Below are positions 26,401 through 34,969 of a stretch of 64,000 nt of DNA, piece by piece; position 1 is the stretch's first letter; each line of letters starts with the position of its first letter. A model generated the notes under the pieces. The model was not told where the DNA came from. It did no database searches and saw only the letters and a list, made by a program, of their open reading frames with translations. The DNA comes from Schistosoma haematobium (taxonomy: Eukaryota; Platyhelminthes; Trematoda; Strigeidida; Schistosomatidae): NCBI RefSeq assembly GCF_000699445.3, contig NC_067196.1:35732616-35796615 (forward strand), in the 5' to 3' direction. The translations under genes and the position numbers were made by a program.

Positions 26401-29400
26401 GGATCATGGAAGCTTCACAAATAAACCACCCAGCTGAGAGAATACAACTCCATATAATTTATCTTAACCACTTGGCACGCGTCAGTAAGGCGTACCTGTA
26501 ATCTTGAGGGAACTGATGCTCCCTGACGGATTCCATCCCGTGTCACCCAACTTCATTATCAGAGGCGCTATCTGGGCCGCGAGTGGTCTCTTGTAGGACT
26601 GAGATGTATTTACAATTGACTGGTCATTAGGTGGTGATCAATGTCATGTATGTCAGGTCCTTCTTAGTGCACAAAACCTAGGTCCAGGGTTTCCTGTTGA
26701 CTACCTCCAACCACCATCTTATCTCAACATAGTTCACGCAATGTCGAGTCACCTAGACTGGTAGCCATATTGATACTTGGTCGATAGGATTCGATCTGCA
26801 CTAAGAAGGACCTGGCATTGATCACCACCTAGTGATCAATAAACTGTGAATATCTATCCTAACCTACAAATATTCTTAATAATCTCATACTTAAAAAAAT
26901 TTCCCAAAATATAAATTGGTAATTTATTGTTAAGTTAATAAGTAACTTCAGTTTTGAGAGAGGAACTGTTAAATTTTATAAATATGAAAATATATCCGAC
27001 TGGAAGTAATTGGTTAAAAAGAAAGCTTAAATGGCATTCATTCGTAAATCAGAGCTGATAAACTATCTATCAGCAGGGAGTTTTACTCCAACTGAGGAGA
27101 AAATCAGCAATTGTTATGATAATGATTCTCTAGTTTTTTTCAATAGGATTTATAATAACAAACTATCATCAATTCGCTAAACGTTGTCATTCAAACGCAG
27201 AATCAAAACAACATATCAAGTTTCTTAATACTACTGATAAATAATATTGTAAATATTATCGTTTGGAAGATTAATAACAGTCTGTTACGTCAAACAAGAT
27301 TAAGTATCCAATTTTGTTTTTTATATTACACTAATTTATAACAAGTTCATAAATAATTCGGTTAAAAAGAAAATCCAACTCTGAAGTAGATCTACATGAA
27401 TTTACGTTTAGTAATATATTTTGTTTATTAGTAATTTTTACTTCAGTACATTCAGAAAGGTGAATTATTCGACCATGTTTCTATTTTGATGAGAAACCAC
27501 TTGTATAGTAGTGATTGTTCATACAAATAACGTTTATATATTCCGTATATTTGAATACAAATTTCATCAAGACTGAATGCTAGCTGAAGAATAACTGAGA
27601 ACCAATAAAAACAGAACAGTTGTTTTTGTTTCAAGTTAGGACTTTCCACATATACACATCTAAAATCCCACACGAAATCAAACCCGTGATATACAGATTC
27701 TACGATAACCAGCATAAGCTTAAGTCACTGGTAAGGAATTCAATATTTTTGAATTAAGTCCTCTACAACCCGCAGTCAATGTCATTTCTGTTCTAAGACT
27801 TCTTGAGACATTGTATATGTTAAAAGACCCTTCATTAAGACTGAAGAAATAATAAGTTGAAAGGAAGGAAATTAAACAAGTTATTCAAGAATTAGGTTTA
27901 TAAATAAGACCACAACTCATTTATTCATAGTACTAACGTATTTTAATAAGATTAACAACAACAAAAAGCAGTGTACTAACACGCTTTTCTTCAATAGAAT
28001 GGGCCGTCGAACCACGTGAGTTCTGCATATGACTAGCTGAAAATTAAAAAAACCGCTGCTAATTTTGGTTGATGAAAAAAAGGGATGAGCATGATGTTAC
28101 TGCTTAAAATGTTTATTTTTCAACGAATTTTGCTTTGAAAAATATTTATGTCACATTCTTACTGCAAAATAAACTGTATATGAATTCACATCGTTTCTCC
28201 TATGAACATAATGCACAAATTTTAGTTGAATACAAATGATATGGAAAACAAAATACAGTAGAAAAAATCTTCCACTGTTTTGCTTGTTTATTTGATTGGC
28301 TTTATTTCATTGTTAACATTTGTATGTATTTATAGATTGAAAGTTTTCCAATAAATTTGTTACCTTAGTTCTATGTTGACTGTGATTTGTTCATTGAATT
28401 TAGTTTAGATATTTGCATACCATCTATTAAATTTGAATCACACTGGGGTTTTTTTTCTATTTGTATCTATGTAAATGCTAGTGGTTATCTAAACTAAAGA
28501 AGGTATGATAGAGGATTTAAACTTGAAACTTAATGGCTTGAATTCATTTACTTTAGTTATTAAATTACCTCTTCTAAAGTATGGTTGATGATTATCGATT
28601 TCAACGCATATATTTCTACATCAATGATTTCACATATGAGTAGTATACTCATTAATAACAATAATATTAGGTATAAACAATAAGAATGCCACTTGAAGAT
28701 GATATCTATCCCTAATTAAAAACAATAAGAAGCTTTCTAATGGTATTTCTTTTTACCACTACTACTAGAAATAAGTGAGCTACTCTCAGTTATTACGATG
28801 GATTGTATTTTTGTTAAGTCATTAAATGATGAAAATAAATAACTTTATTAGACGTAGCCAAGTAATACCATTTTGTTCTTTATCTCCTTTAACCAATGAA
28901 AATTTATAAAATTGAGCATTAAAATAATTTAATCTTAATAATAATTCATTGATTCTCGTTTGTTCTTTTTATCATATTTGTTTTTTCTCCTTTTCTTTCA
29001 ATTTCTCCTGCATGATATTGACAATTATACCGTTTATTTCCATAAACTATATACGCTTACATATATATATGTACATATATATATTTAAAATTACATACGT
29101 TAAATTACGTAACTGTCTTTACAATATTAATATAACTAATTGTACCTTCTTCTATTATTGCTGTGAAATTATATATCACCGCAAAATTTATCGAATAATC
29201 GCTGACCTGTGCACTGTTATTGGCTCTGATACCATTTAAATTCCTATGCAACTACTGTTTGCAATGCATGTAATATATATATGACTTCCTTGATGATAAT
29301 TTTGGTCATATAAATCAATAAACAAATGGAGTATTTGTTCCATACTAGAATGCCAGAAATGAATGGATATAGATCACATGGACCAAGTCTGAATACATCG

Positions 29401-30883
29401 GAGCTTGAGACAAATCTTTATTATACAAGTCCAAAAACAACGATGGTATAGTCGGAAAAATAATAATAATAATAATTTGTGATTAATATTAGTTAGAGAG
29501 GGAATAAGTAGTTTACTCCTGAAGCTAATAAGATACAGCTATGATACACAGTTAGTTTAAATAACTTACTAAAAGAAAATCGTTGTTCCTATAGACGAAA
29601 TATAATACCTGCTAAATAATTAGTAATATTATGATGTATTTCGTAATCATCATATCGAAACCCCTTTACTATTATATTTATTACTTTAATAAAATGCTAT
29701 CGAAAATGTATAACAATTCGATTGAATAGATTTAATGAAAAACTCATTTGTTTTGATTATTTAATTTTCGTAATTATAAGTTAAAATTGAATTCATTTAA
29801 TGAAACAATCGTAAATACATTGAAACATTGATATTTATGCATGAAATATGTATGTATTTTGCATGGGTACGATTTACTTTAACTCTTAGTATTATTCAAT
29901 ATTGTTTAGTCTAACAATATAAACTGTTAGTTTTCATAATATATATTGTATTGAATAGACAACTATTCCTATTTGATGCATGAATATGTGTATTATAAAT
30001 GTGCCTATGTATTGGAAGAAAATGTAACCATTCAAATAATTTAACAGATATTATAGAAAATATTATAAATTTCTTGGAATGCTACTTATTTCATTAAATA
30101 AACTACATATAACATATATTCATATAAATGTGTGTAGTTTGAAAGGAAAATTCTACGAACATTACTTGCCATCCCATCATAATTGTTTAAAAGTAACAGT
30201 TATGAAAATGTTTTTACTTATATATACTTGATTCAGTTCATAATATCATATACATTCAGTAATGTAAAGGAATATTCAGTATAATGGTTTATATAATAAA
30301 CCGTATACATAAATCATATTCAAACTGTGACATAAAATACAATCAAGATAAGTAGTTAACAAGTAATCTATTAGGAAAGAATGAAGTTCTATGCACAAAA
30401 AAAACAACCTATGATTAGTGATAAACAAAATTATTGGGTGACTGGAATCACTAAACTTGTTATTAATCACTTATATTTGTAAGACGAAATTACGGAATTT
30501 TTTGTGAAAAATTTAAGAATTCTGAAGCAAAAGTATTCAATTACAATTGCATTCAGTAAAATGTATATTTACAGAAGCGATATCAGAACTAGAATGTTAG
30601 TGGATATTGTTGATATAATTCGATTTACTATGAGCTACTAACAATTTTAAACTTATCCCTAGATATGAAATATAAGTATGCATGTAAGTAAAATATTTGT
30701 TATAACCAAAGTCTCCTAGTTTCCTATAATATGTTTGTATTTTATTTGTAGGGCTATGGGAAGGGATTAGTGTATCCTGAAGGTAGTCAGACTTCTGAAC
30801 TAAGGGGAAGAATTAAACGTCTTTTGTGTCGTTCCCGACGTGATCCTCATTATTATCGTTATCTACCAACAGGAGTCGCATAA
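11010..30883 (+). CDS. Unrecognised Tyr/Arg/Ser-rich protein, seven coding exons
   Basis: Joined exons: 11010-11408, 12533-12601, 16017-16223, 19334-19489, 24437-24636, 29349-29445, 30752-30883, stop TAA at 30881. All internal boundaries are AG/GT and all phases agree (0,0,0,0,2,0), giving 419 codons. The first about 275 residues are low-complexity, rich in Tyr, Arg, Ser, Pro and Thr. The exon 5 segment (RRMDDLLEYKLPSPEYY onward) is charged and probably helical or coiled. The C-terminus is Arg/Tyr-rich (RRDPHYYRYLPTG). No signal peptide, membrane segment or catalytic motif is visible. Exon 1 has an acceptor-like TTTTATAG at 10980-10982 leaving nine further in-frame codons before the ATG. Upstream exons or a trans-splice site are therefore possible. 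A structural or cytoskeletal role would fit the composition but is speculation. I do not know the family. Confidence 0.75.
12533..12601 (+). CDS. Exon 2 of the Tyr/Arg-rich gene
   Basis: 23 codons (KAKVYLKYRSLQNLS start) between a CAG acceptor and a strong GTGAGT donor, phase 0 at both ends. It is below the size of ordinary open-frame scans. Confidence 0.7.
12738..12788. repeat. Purine-rich GATGAG simple repeat
   Basis: Imperfect GATGAT/GATGAG units in intron 2. One frame reads a run of Asp and Glu, but no acceptor AG precedes it, so it is taken as a microsatellite. Confidence 0.6.
13648..13692 (-). ncRNA. Hammerhead ribozyme, left arm (family A, one core hit)
   Basis: On the minus strand the core CTGACGA, stem II GTCC/GGAC, stem III CGCGCG and cleavage triplet GTC are intact, but GAAA is AAAA (G12 changed) and stem I has a mismatch (ATACAG against CTGGAT). 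G12 is a catalytic residue in known hammerheads, so it is probably inactive. Confidence 0.75.
13763..13807 (+). ncRNA. Hammerhead ribozyme, right arm (family A, one core hit)
   Basis: Stem I ATCTAG/CTGGAT, stem II GTCT/GGAC, GAAAC and GTC are all present. The core reads ATGACGA instead of CTGACGA, so C3 is lost. In known hammerheads C3 pairs with G8 in the active site, so activity is not expected. Confidence 0.75.
13841..13935 (+). repeat. Tail of hammerhead SINE family A
   Basis: The block AATTAAGGCAATATCG through GACTGATCAATTTCAGTCC matches, inverted, 3540-3620 and in part 18781-18840. It lies directly 3' of the ribozyme domain, so this tail belongs to the same element. Confidence 0.6.
14750..15105 (+). 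repeat. Near full-length tRNA-derived hammerhead SINE, family B
   Basis: In order: a head (about 14757-14860), GAAGTTAGACATTAACACTG, an A-box-like region (AGCGGTCTAAAGGTTAGGC), the B box GGTCCGAATCTC, the hammerhead (14960-15005), and a tail with TCATGATCTCAATCATTAA and ATCTCCTTCCTGATAT. It aligns along its length with 33915-34290. An antisense 91-codon open frame here is a by-product. Confidence 0.75.
14960..15005 (+). ncRNA. Hammerhead ribozyme (family B, A6 changed)
   Basis: Stem I is GCACTG/CAGTGC and stem II GTTC/GGAC. GAAA is intact and stem III is ACGG/CCGT. The core is CTGGGGA instead of CTGAGGA, and the cleavage triplet is GTT rather than GTC. The A6 substitution probably kills or weakens it. 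Confidence 0.7.
15640..15800 (+). repeat. Dispersed repeat family C
   Basis: It shares CAGAAGAA, GATGAAAG.TCCACGA and AAACCACCC.TCTCAGAGAA with 26395-26460, and in inverse orientation with 31600-31720. It lies in intron 2. The class is unknown, with no coding frame visible. Confidence 0.5.
16017..16223 (+). CDS. Exon 3 of the Tyr/Arg-rich gene
   Basis: 69 codons beginning ENGMPRVIHTSYSRNF after a CACAG acceptor and ending before GTAAGT, phase 0 at both ends. Rich in Tyr, Thr and Arg like exons 1 and 4. Confidence 0.8.
18192..18236. repeat. Short inverted repeat
   Basis: GTCATACGAC and GTCGTATGAC, together with CTTAAAATG and CATTTTAAG, make a nested palindrome of about 26 bp plus outer pairing. 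No function is evident. Confidence 0.6.
18743..18877. repeat. 61-bp-arm hairpin of family A tails
   Basis: Arms 18743-18803 and 18817-18877 are inverted copies of the family A tail with about three or four mismatches and a 13-nt loop. It is a tail-to-tail fold-back. Confidence 0.8.
18960..19083 (+). repeat. Hammerhead SINE family A fragment
   Basis: It starts with a B-box-like TTTCGAGTCCC, then CAGGTACACCTAG, the ribozyme domain and CCACTATCCATCTCTGCTT. It directly follows the tail hairpin. Confidence 0.7.
19009..19055 (+). ncRNA. Degenerate hammerhead ribozyme (family A)
   Basis: CTGACGA is intact at 19015-19021. Stem II is weak (GTCT/GGAT with wobbles), GAAA has become GGAA, stem III has a mismatch and stem I (ACCTAG against CTCGAC) barely pairs. 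It is a decayed copy. Confidence 0.65.
19334..19489 (+). CDS. Exon 4 of the Tyr/Arg-rich gene
   Basis: 52 codons beginning SNIEPIRTTYTSIGPRR and ending at a GTAAGT donor, phase 0 at both ends. A YTYYYPS run shows the same composition bias. It has no in-frame ATG, so a simple ORF scan misses it. Confidence 0.8.
20783..21075. mobile_element. Complete MITE with long terminal inverted repeats (family D)
   Basis: About 293 bp. The first and last about 70 bp are inverted repeats sharing GAGAATTCAGC, TTTTCGACGAAATCATTTAC and TTAAGCTGTACATTCGTAT. It is flanked by ATTGAATAA on both sides (20774-20782 and 21076-21084). That could be a 9-bp target duplication, but the copy at 5843 also begins GAATAAGAA, so part of it may belong to the TIR. 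No coding capacity. A non-autonomous DNA transposon is likely; the superfamily is not determined. Confidence 0.75.
21683..21822. repeat. Fold-back of family B SINE tails
   Basis: Arms 21683-21730 and 21775-21822 (48 bp each) are inverted family B tails. The 44-bp centre fuses the ribozyme 3' edge (AACCTGGAAGCAC) to the SINE head (reverse of GAAGTTAGGCATTAACACCG), so the tRNA and ribozyme core are deleted. Confidence 0.75.
24437..24636 (+). CDS. Exon 5 of the Tyr/Arg-rich gene
   Basis: 200 nt: 66 codons plus two bases. It starts in phase 0 after AATAG and ends AGCAG before GTTCGT. It encodes the most ordered, least low-complexity part of the protein, with many charged residues (LRALNDKLDVHRKML, then a Gln/Lys/Glu-rich end). 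Confidence 0.8.
26395..26460 (+). repeat. Dispersed repeat family C fragment
   Basis: Contains GGATCATGGAAGCTTCACAA and AAACCACCCAGCTGAGAGAA, matching the copy at 15715-15780. Confidence 0.5.
26467..26841. repeat. GC-richer repeat with internal inverted arms
   Basis: 26623-26670 and 26797-26832 are inverted (CACTAAGAAGGACCTG and GATCACCACCTA in both). The block is clearly less AT-rich than its surroundings. A partly similar phrase (GACTACCTCCAA) occurs near 32815. The repeat class was not recognised. Confidence 0.5.
29349..29445 (+). CDS. Exon 6 of the Tyr/Arg-rich gene
   Basis: 97 nt. Its first base completes an Arg codon from exon 5; 32 codons (MPEMNGYRSHGPSLNT start) then run to a GTATAG donor in phase 0. 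Too short for ordinary scans. Confidence 0.7.
30752..30883 (+). CDS. Exon 7 (last) of the Tyr/Arg-rich gene
   Basis: After TTTATTTGTAG, 43 codons in phase 0 and TAA. It contains a basic cluster (RGRIKRLLCRSRRD). An AATAAA lies about 212 nt after the stop. Confidence 0.8.
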   Translation, partial: GYGKGLVYPEGSQTSELRGRIKRLLCRSRRDPHYYRYLPTGVA

Positions 30884-31094
30884 ATACTTCAATTAGACTA
30901 TAATGAATCCATATACTTGGTGTTTGAAGTGATTATTGTTATTATTATTAAACTTATATTATACCGCATGCTTATTCAAATTGATAATCCCTTGATTTTG
31001 TTCTTCATGTTTTTATTACTCTCTCAGTTGAACTCCTATTTTGCTTTTTCTAATCTACATTATTCTTGTTATGATATTTCCTAGTTATTAATTT

Positions 31095-31100
31095 AATAAA
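31095..31100 (+). terminator. Candidate poly(A) signal of the Tyr/Arg-rich gene
   Basis: AATAAA, about 212 nt 3' of the stop codon, is the first canonical hexamer on this strand after the gene. Confidence 0.5.
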
Positions 31101-31146
31101 GAAGAACAGTTTCAGCTTTTTCTGCAACACACATGTTTATTCCCAA

Positions 31147-31147
<1 letters not shown>

Positions 31148-31203
<56 letters not shown>
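31148..31203. repeat. (TA)n microsatellite
   Basis: An uninterrupted run of about 27 TA units just downstream of the gene. Confidence 0.9.
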
Positions 31204-31207
<4 letters not shown>

Positions 31208-33760
31208 TTCAAACTATTAAATAAAGAAAGCTATTTAAATGCCAATTACATTTTCGTTTTCATAATAATTAAGAACCAAGTGAAACACCTTTATTTCGTA
31301 GATAAAAAAGGACCGTAAGAAAAAAAAGGAGAACTTCAAATAAACAAATTATGGTTTACAGTAGCTTTCACTTAATTTTAATATTGTTATTACCATTTCT
31401 ATTCTTGTTCTTATGTTTCCCACTTGATGATTACACAATAAATATAATCTATTCTGCTAAAGCTGTGTTACCATATTACTTCATTATGCCAATCACTTGA
31501 AGAAACAAAAAGAAAAAAACTAATTACAATATGGTTTTAATATTTTTGTTCTTCTATCTAATCTTTTTTGAACTGTTTATTTATTTCAGTGTGACTTCAA
31601 TTCTTAATGACGTGAATTTGGATAAGTTAGTAGAGAAGACGTGTAGTTTAGGTGGATGACAAAGGTGAAGTTCTTTTGTTTGAGCTGGATGATTTGGTCG
31701 TGGAGCTTTCATTATTCTTCTGAACATCATCAGCATAAACTTCAGATAGAAGTGAAGTATTCGGATTTCTTTGTTGATGACTAACAGCTTATGCTGTCGA
31801 CCTCGATCGTGATTGGTTAATGTAGACATAACATGTTATTCTTTGCAACTTTATTTTGATTGTTTCTCCTCTTGACCTGATTCTTAGTCCCATATTTGTC
31901 AACGATTATTGTGATTGGTTGATAAGTTAGATCAATTCCAATGTTTTTTGACTGACTTGGTTGCCTAGCTTCTACAAATTCTCTGATGTTCTTAGTACGT
32001 CCTCTATCCATGATTTCGAAATTCCCCCTTTATTCTATCCTGAACGAATATAAAATAACATCATTGCTTATGTTAATGCATATAGACAATCATGGACACA
32101 CGTTCGGCTTGAAAAATATTGAAATCTAGAATTTACATGACACTAAAAGCCCCAGAGAATTGAATTGATAGACAGATGAATTGATTTATAGACCTGTGGA
32201 GTCCCGTTTAGTTTGTAGATAGTCTCGTGCGCTAGAACGAAATATATATTCAGTATTTCCTGGTTCCTCAACAGAGATTAAAAACTGACAAATAATTAAT
32301 ATCAGCATACTAGGATGAAACAACTTCACCTGCAGTTGTAATGTTTTCATCATTCCTTTATTTTAATATAGTTTAGTTTAACGGATATAAATAAAGTCGA
32401 CGAAATTATGGAGTTCAAGAAGAATGAAAATTAGATCAATACTCTGACTAGGACTTACGGATAAAAAGTACATACATGCTACATATAGGTTAAAATGTTG
32501 ATTTGAACTTAATTACCGTAATCCTTCAAAGGATTTACAAGAAAATGGTTTCAAATCACTTCTTTGAAGTGTATTAAAAAGAAATGGAGCCCCAATTAGA
32601 ACTTTTTCGTGATCCATATGCTTCTAGATGTTAGTTTTTAAACGTATATAATGATTACTACTGTCAATTCAATGACATAAAAATATTTACAATAGATTGT
32701 TCACCGATTAGTGGCGAGTATCATGTATGTCATTTATTTCTCAATAGCGACTTAATTATACCAATCAATTTGCTAACGCGTCTCAACTAGCACGAAACCC
32801 AAGACTTCCTGACGACTACCTCCAATCACTAGCTTACGTACAGACATAAACAATGAGTGAGGTAGAAACTGGAGACAGTACCAACCATGGGACAGAAAAC
32901 AAAGTTTTGTAACTCGAAATAAACTAGCACTTTGGGTATTGACTTTCAGTGATTAAACGATAAATCTTTGCAATTACTATATTCAAGGTGATAAGCATTA
33001 CAAAAATAACTAGACCTCATACCGACAAATTAACTATGGGAATAGATTATGAGCATACCGTTTTGGGTTTCCTACTTGTCGTGTAAAACTGAGTGCATAA
33101 ATAATGAAGCTTCCCTACAACGCTCTATAAACCAGAAACATAAACCATAAAACAACTTATATTCCACGGCAAGGCTATTATGGACTGGCATGTAGTTAAA
33201 AAACTTTTCTGAAACGGTTACTGATCTAATTTACTGCTTCCAGTCAATATATGACAAAGGTGGTGAGGTAGTCAGTACAATTAGAAAGAAGGTATATGCT
33301 TTCGTCTAAATCATTTAACTACTGACAATTTGCTAGTAGTTCAATATATACCGTATCTTTTCCGAATTATGACCAAAAAGATTAGGTTGCAGAATTTCCA
33401 TTTTATATACATGTATACACATAGCTAGAAAGAAGCTACGAATTGGAATTTTTCGCGAAAATTGGCTAACTTAAAACCCCACTTTGACCTCAGATTTAGT
33501 TCAAATCAGTTCACCTACGAAATTTCAAGTGGATGGGTTTCCCTGTCGAAATTATTACTAAACTTTAGATGTCAATTTTTGATATTTGACATTTAACACC
33601 ACACAAATGTAACTGATGGATTAATAGTATAATAGCGAAGTAATGTAAACAGTATTTTCAGAATTAAACAAATAGTGAAGGGATGTCCATTTAGTTATGA
33701 ATATAATCAGCAATTACTACTAATTATCAGTGTGGGGGTTGTGGAGATTGTTAAGCTTTT
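31204..33760. other. Intergenic region between two host genes
   Basis: AT-rich. It holds an inverted family C repeat (31600-31720) and a weak match to the repeat at 26467 near 32790-32840. Minus-strand open frames at 31581-32011 lie in the repeat and are not regarded as genes. Confidence 0.45.
31600..31720 (-). repeat. Dispersed repeat family C, inverse copy
   Basis: Read on the minus strand it contains GAAAGCTCCACGACCAAATC and CCACCTAAACTACACG, matching 15650-15780 in order (the latter block inverted in part). Confidence 0.4.
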
Positions 33761-33811
33761 TGATTGAGATCATGAATCAATTGATGCTAGACCACCGTTA
33801 GAAACCTGGAA

Positions 33812-33857
33812 GCACTGGACGGCCGTTCCGTCCTAGTATGGGACTCCTCAGCAGTGC
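33812..33857 (-). ncRNA. Hammerhead ribozyme (family B, left arm, one core hit)
   Basis: Minus strand: stem I GCACTG/CAGTGC, core CTGAGGA intact, stem II GTCC/GGAC, stem III ACGG/CCGT, triplet GTC. GAAA is GGAA (A13 changed). Otherwise complete. Confidence 0.75.
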
Positions 33858-33914
33858 GCATCCACAACCCCCATACTGATAATTAATATGTGCTCACTAG
33901 TGACAAGCTTCGTG

Positions 33915-34290
33915 AGGGAATTCTCGGAGTTCTAGTGAGAAGCCGTGACCAGTGGAGCTAATCCGTGTCGGGTAGAGACAGGTATCTATCTCAGTACAAT
34001 GGAAGTTGGTCGCGCAATTTCGTGGATTGGTTGATGTTAGACACTAACACCATTGGATGCCGGCTCAGTGGTCTAGTTGGTTAAGCGCCTGGCTCGAGAC
34101 CGATAGGTCCTGGGTTCGAATCTCGCGGGAAGCGGGATCGTGGATGCGCACTGCTGAGGAGTCCCATACTAGGACGGAGCGGCCGTCCAGTGCTTCCAGG
34201 TTTCCAACGGTGGTCTAACATCAATTGATTCATGATCTCAATCAAAAAATTACTACTAAGTTTATTCTTACTAAGTGGAAGAATTGCTAT
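33915..34290 (+). repeat. Near full-length tRNA-derived hammerhead SINE, family B
   Basis: Head, GATGTTAGACACTAACACC, a clear tRNA-like A box (AGTGGTCTAGTTGGTTAAGC), the B box GGTTCGAATCTC at about 34114-34125, the ribozyme at 34148-34193, and the tail. This is the best pol III promoter of the set. Confidence 0.8.
34148..34193 (+). ncRNA. Hammerhead ribozyme (family B, right arm)
   Basis: Stem I GCACTG/CAGTGC, core CTGAGGA and stem II GTCC/GGAC are intact. GAAA has become GGAG, which also removes the A15.1-U16.1 pair. Probably inactive. Confidence 0.75.
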
Positions 34291-34339
34291 CAATAATTCA
34301 TTAAAGTGTTATAATTACGCTGAATCTTGTTCGGATGTC

Positions 34340-34560
34340 AGAAAAGTCAAATCATATATATTATACGATAGATTGGTGCTGTGGCTTAATGGTTAAGATC
34401 TGACTTTTCATCAGCGTATCAAAGATTTGAGCCACGATCTATCCACTTCGGTTCGGGCAACAAAGAATTTGTCCTAACATAATACTTCATGTTTGAAGTT
34501 GAATTACGTGACCTTGTGTTGTTTGATAATTGAGTTTCAATAATTTGTCGACAGAATGAA
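34340..34560 (+). repeat. Second tRNA-like SINE type
   Basis: An A-box-like TGGCTTAATGGTTAAG at about 34382 is followed by a weak B-box-like GATTTGAGCC at about 34424, and then a body (CTATCCACTTCGGTTCGGGC) unlike the hammerhead SINEs. No ribozyme motif was seen. Confidence 0.5.
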
Positions 34561-34915
34561 AAAGTAAATTATACAATGATGCAATATAATTGTTACAAAA
34601 AAGCAATGCCTACAAAGTATATGATGAAATATATGTATCAATAAGCAAAGGAAAAACCACTTCTGAAGTATACAATAAATAAGCATCTTTTACACATTTT
34701 TAACAGAAGATAAAATTGTACAAAAATTACAGCCAGAAAGTAATTAGTACGTTCATAGTGAATTATATAAATACTTAAAACAATATGATATATTCTACAT
34801 GTGATAGAATATCTGACAATACTACTTTAAGGGCTGGATTGTTTTATAGATAGTAAATAAACAATGAAAAGTCACAAAGATTCAAGAAAAATTAGTCAAA
34901 CTATTCACGATACGT

Positions 34916-34969
34916 TTAGCCAGATGAAAGAACTGATGGATGAGTATAGTTTTTATTTGGCACCGAACA
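34916..34969 (-). CDS. Tentative last exon of the FAM177-like gene
   Basis: A strong polypyrimidine tract ending TTTTTACAG precedes 17 codons (CSVPNKNYTHPSVLSSG) and a TAA, in the phase required by the preceding donor. No conservation can be claimed for this tail. Confidence 0.5.
   Translation of the reverse strand, partial: CSVPNKNYTHPSVLSSG

Larger units (their letters stand above)
24637..29348 (+). other. Intron 5 of the Tyr/Arg-rich gene
   Basis: 4.7 kb, AT-rich. Contains the family C copy at 26395-26460 and the GC-richer repeat at 26467-26841. Other open frames are unsupported. Confidence 0.6.
33761..34244. repeat. Inverted pair of hammerhead SINEs, family B
   Basis: Arms of about 109 bp (33761-33869 and 34136-34244) are near-perfect inverted repeats spanning the ribozyme domain and tail. 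The spacer is about 266 bp. The right copy is a longer SINE whose head and tRNA-like region occupy most of the spacer. Confidence 0.85.

Noticed and set aside
34382..34440. Possible functional tRNA gene
   Set aside because: An A box is present, but the B box is weak and the cloverleaf arms do not pair. It is read as a SINE head. The same applies to 34065-34130 and 37297-37346.
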